Positions 5,620-6,919 of a stretch of 6,919 nt of DNA are shown here, in pieces. Origin of the DNA: an uncultured Bacteroidales bacterium (GTDB lineage: Bacteria > Bacteroidota > Bacteroidia > Bacteroidales > P3); NCBI GenBank assembly GCA_947177845.1, contig CAMWVZ010000050.1, positions 1 to 6,919 on the forward strand, in the 5' to 3' direction. The position numbers were made by a program, and so were the translations under genes. How positions within the stretch are numbered: position 1 is the first letter of the stretch; each line of letters opens with the position of its first letter. The notes beneath the pieces are model-generated. The model was not told where the DNA came from. It saw only the letters and a list, made by a program, of their open reading frames with translations, and searched no databases.

Positions 5620-6478
5620 TTCCCCGGAACTTTCCCTGCATATCGCGGTGCAATTCTATGGACTGCAAGCCATTTTCCTCCATAATCCGTTTGTTCTGAA
5701 GAGGAAAGGCCTCGTTGATTTCCTCTATCAGAAAACCGTCGCCGGCAAGGATACGGGCCGACAGCGAGGCAATGGCCTCATAGAATACAAGAGGATCCGT
5801 ATCGGGCACGAACAGCGCCAAGGAGGGTTCGTAGTCCAACACATTGGGGCGCATCTGCGTTTTCTCCGACTGCCGCACATAGGGCGGGTTGGAAACGACA
5901 AGGTGATATCCGTCGGAGGGGGCGAAGGCCTCCGGCAGCGGTGCGCCGCTCAACACGTCATAGGGAAAGAATTTCACCGAAGCTCCGCAAAGGGCGTTGT
6001 TGCGCCGTGCCGTTTCCAAGGCCTTTTCCGAAATATCGCAGGCATACACCTCCGCTTCGGGAAAGATTCGGCTCAGTGCAAGGGCTATGGCACCGCTGCC
6101 CGTGCAGAGGTCCAAAATCCGTAGCGGGCAGCCCCGCGAGGCCGCAAGCTTCGAGGCCGCAAGCCTCACCAATTCCTCGGTTTCGGGACGCGGAATCAAC
6201 ACCGTTTCGTCCACATAGAGTTCCAAATCTCCGAAATACGCCTTGTTGAAGATATATTGCACGGGTTCGTAGCGAAGCAGGCGCGTCAGGACGGAGGAGA
6301 AACGCGCGGACACGTCCTCCGCCAGCGGCTCATCCAAACGCACCGTCAAAGCGGCACGCCCCGAGCCCATGATTTCTTCGGCCACCCAATAAAAAAGCGA
6401 AAAAGCCTCGCTTTCCCCGTAAAGGGGAAGCAAGGCTTTCGCATAGGTTTCGCGCACGGAGCGCAAATTACCTTTCAT
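5600..6478 (-). CDS. prmC: Peptide chain release factor N5-glutamine methyltransferase PrmC
   Basis: PrmC (HemK) uses S-adenosylmethionine to methylate the glutamine of the GGQ motif in release factors RF1 and RF2, which speeds translation termination in the cytoplasm. The 292 residues fit the family. The N-terminal helical release-factor-binding domain covers about 1-70. The family signature EPVQYIF (71-77) through VLIPRPETEELV (93-104) is complete. Methyltransferase motif I is ILDLCTGSGAIALALS (121-136), CDIS (147-150) follows, and the catalytic NPPY is at 197-200. The start lies 7 nt after the groEL stop with no good Shine-Dalgarno, suggesting coupling or reinitiation. Codons 13-31 contain a terminator-like hairpin with a T-run. 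A 15-nt tandem duplication encodes LAASK-LAASR (106-115), between the RPET motif and motif I. Confidence 0.93.
   Translation of the reverse strand: MKGNLRSVRETYAKALLPLYGESEAFSLFYWVAEEIMGSGRAALTVRLDEPLAEDVSARFSSVLTRLLRYEPVQYIFNKAYFGDLELYVDETVLIPRPETEELVRLAASKLAASRGCPLRILDLCTGSGAIALALSRIFPEAEVYACDISEKALETARRNNALCGASVKFFPYDVLSGAPLPEAFAPSDGYHLVVSNPPYVRQSEKTQMRPNVLDYEPSLALFVPDTDPLVFYEAIASLSARILAGDGFLIEEINEAFPLQNKRIMEENGLQSIELHRDMQGKFRGISARKK
6137..6164 (-). repeat. 15-nt in-frame tandem duplication in prmC
   Basis: A 13-bp direct repeat (CGAGGCCGCAAGC on the plus strand) occurs at 6137-6149 and 6152-6164, a period of 15 nt. It keeps the frame and encodes LAASK followed by LAASR at residues 106-115 of PrmC. 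These sit in the linker between the N-terminal domain and the methyltransferase core, where extra residues should be tolerated. It looks like a replication-slippage duplication. Confidence 0.65.
6388..6442 (-). terminator. Terminator-like hairpin and T-run inside the prmC coding sequence
   Basis: On the minus strand, 6442-6424 folds onto 6418-6397 around the 5-nt loop 6423-6419. There are 19 pairs: six (6397-6402 with 6437-6442), four, a G-U wobble (6409/6432), four, and four G-C pairs next to the loop. The only irregularities are a 2-nt and a 1-nt bulge. The stem is followed at once by TTTTTTATT (6396 to 6388). That is the layout of a Rho-independent terminator. The wobble would be a C-A mismatch in plus-strand RNA, so the structure favours the minus strand. 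It begins 43 nt after the groEL stop and 33 nt after the prmC start codon. It could end most groEL transcripts, with readthrough feeding prmC, the kinase and the FKBP. Function is inferred; no free energy was computed. Confidence 0.6.
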
Positions 6479-6485
6479 AGTCGGC

Positions 6486-6919
6486 TTAGTACATGCCGTC
6501 CATACCGCCGGGCATGGCCGGAGCGGCGGCGGGTTTGTCTTCCTTCACCTCGGCCAGCACGCATTCGGTGGTGAGCAACATGCCCGCAATCGAAGCGGCA
6601 TTCTCCAAAGCCACACGGGTTACCTTGGCCGGGTCGATGACACCCGTCTTGAAAAGGTTTTCGTATTGTTCGGTGCGTGCGTTGAAGCCGAAATCATCTT
6701 TGCCCGCACGTACTTTGTCCACAATCACGGCACCTTCCAGACCGGCATTCGCCACAATCTGACGCAGAGGTTCTTCCAACGCGCGGCGGATAATCTGAAT
6801 ACCCACCTGTTCGTCGTTGTTCTCGGCCTTCACTTTGTCGAGCGCCGACAGACAGCGGATGTAGGCCACACCGCCGCCGGGCACGATACCTTCTTCAACG
6901 GCAGCGCGCGTAGCGTGCA
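6486..6919 (-). CDS. groEL: Chaperonin GroEL, C-terminal part (5' end outside window)
   Basis: This is the last 143 codons of the 60-kDa chaperonin (about 545 residues when complete). GroEL forms the double-ring ATP-driven folding chamber with GroES in the cytoplasm. The frame is open to the right edge and begins HATRAAVEEGIVPGGGVAYI, the equatorial-domain segment with the nucleotide-contacting GGG. Further landmarks are FGFNARTEQYENL, GVIDPAKVTRVALENAASIA and LLTTEC. The tail is Ala/Pro then MPGGMDGMY, a short version of the usual Gly-Met tail, ending in Tyr rather than Met. An apparent GTG start at 6884 is an internal valine codon. The gene ends in TAA at 6488-6486; a second in-frame TAA lies at 6470-6468, inside the start of prmC. 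There is no room for a terminator between the two genes. Confidence 0.96.
   Translation of the reverse strand, partial: HATRAAVEEGIVPGGGVAYIRCLSALDKVKAENNDEQVGIQIIRRALEEPLRQIVANAGLEGAVIVDKVRAGKDDFGFNARTEQYENLFKTGVIDPAKVTRVALENAASIAGMLLTTECVLAEVKEDKPAAAPAMPGGMDGMY

Noticed and set aside
6882..6884. GTG as a separate start for a 132-residue protein
   Set aside because: The frame continues upstream to the window edge with an unmistakable GroEL sequence (HATRAAVEEGIV), so this is an internal valine codon.

Overview
This window looks like chromosomal DNA from a member of the Bacteroidota, most likely order Bacteroidales. The evidence is promoter boxes of the Bacteroidota type (TAnnTTTG with an upstream TTTG), weak or absent Shine-Dalgarno sequences, a SPII lipoprotein, and protein sequences that read like Bacteroidales GroEL, RecR and FKBP. 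I cannot name the genus from sequence alone. There are no mobile elements, CRISPR arrays, tRNAs or rRNAs. Coding density is very high and no gap reaches 300 bases.

Layout, left to right. Positions 1-142 hold no complete gene. They carry a well-formed minus-strand promoter and a long hairpin that would lie at the 5' end of a transcript leaving the window on the left. Positions 143-3304 are a two-gene minus-strand operon: a lipoprotein related to M2/ACE-type zinc peptidases, then a sodium:solute symporter 12 nt downstream. A 53-nt divergent gap separates it from recR (3358-3975), the only plus-strand gene. recR converges on the second minus-strand group, leaving only 10 nt between the stop codons. 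That group is transcribed from the right edge leftwards: the 3' end of groEL, prmC, a BadF/NAGK-type sugar kinase, and a secreted FKBP-type prolyl isomerase, with gaps of 7, 36 and 12 nt.

How the genes may work together. groEL (cytosolic folding) and the FKBP (envelope folding) bracket prmC (release-factor methylation) and a probable amino-sugar or cell-wall-sugar kinase. These are housekeeping functions. The lipoprotein and symporter may be an envelope binding and uptake pair, but the substrate is not visible.

The most interesting signals are: (1) a hairpin plus T-run, matching an intrinsic terminator, buried inside the first 31 codons of prmC, just after groEL, where there is no intergenic room for one; (2) an M2-type peptidase homologue whose HExxH zinc motif and catalytic-region tyrosines appear to have been replaced, although the frame is intact; (3) a perfect 15-bp inverted repeat spanning the convergent recR and FKBP stop codons; (4) a promoter and 5'-terminal hairpin leader at the left edge; and (5) back-to-back promoters whose transcripts may be leaderless.
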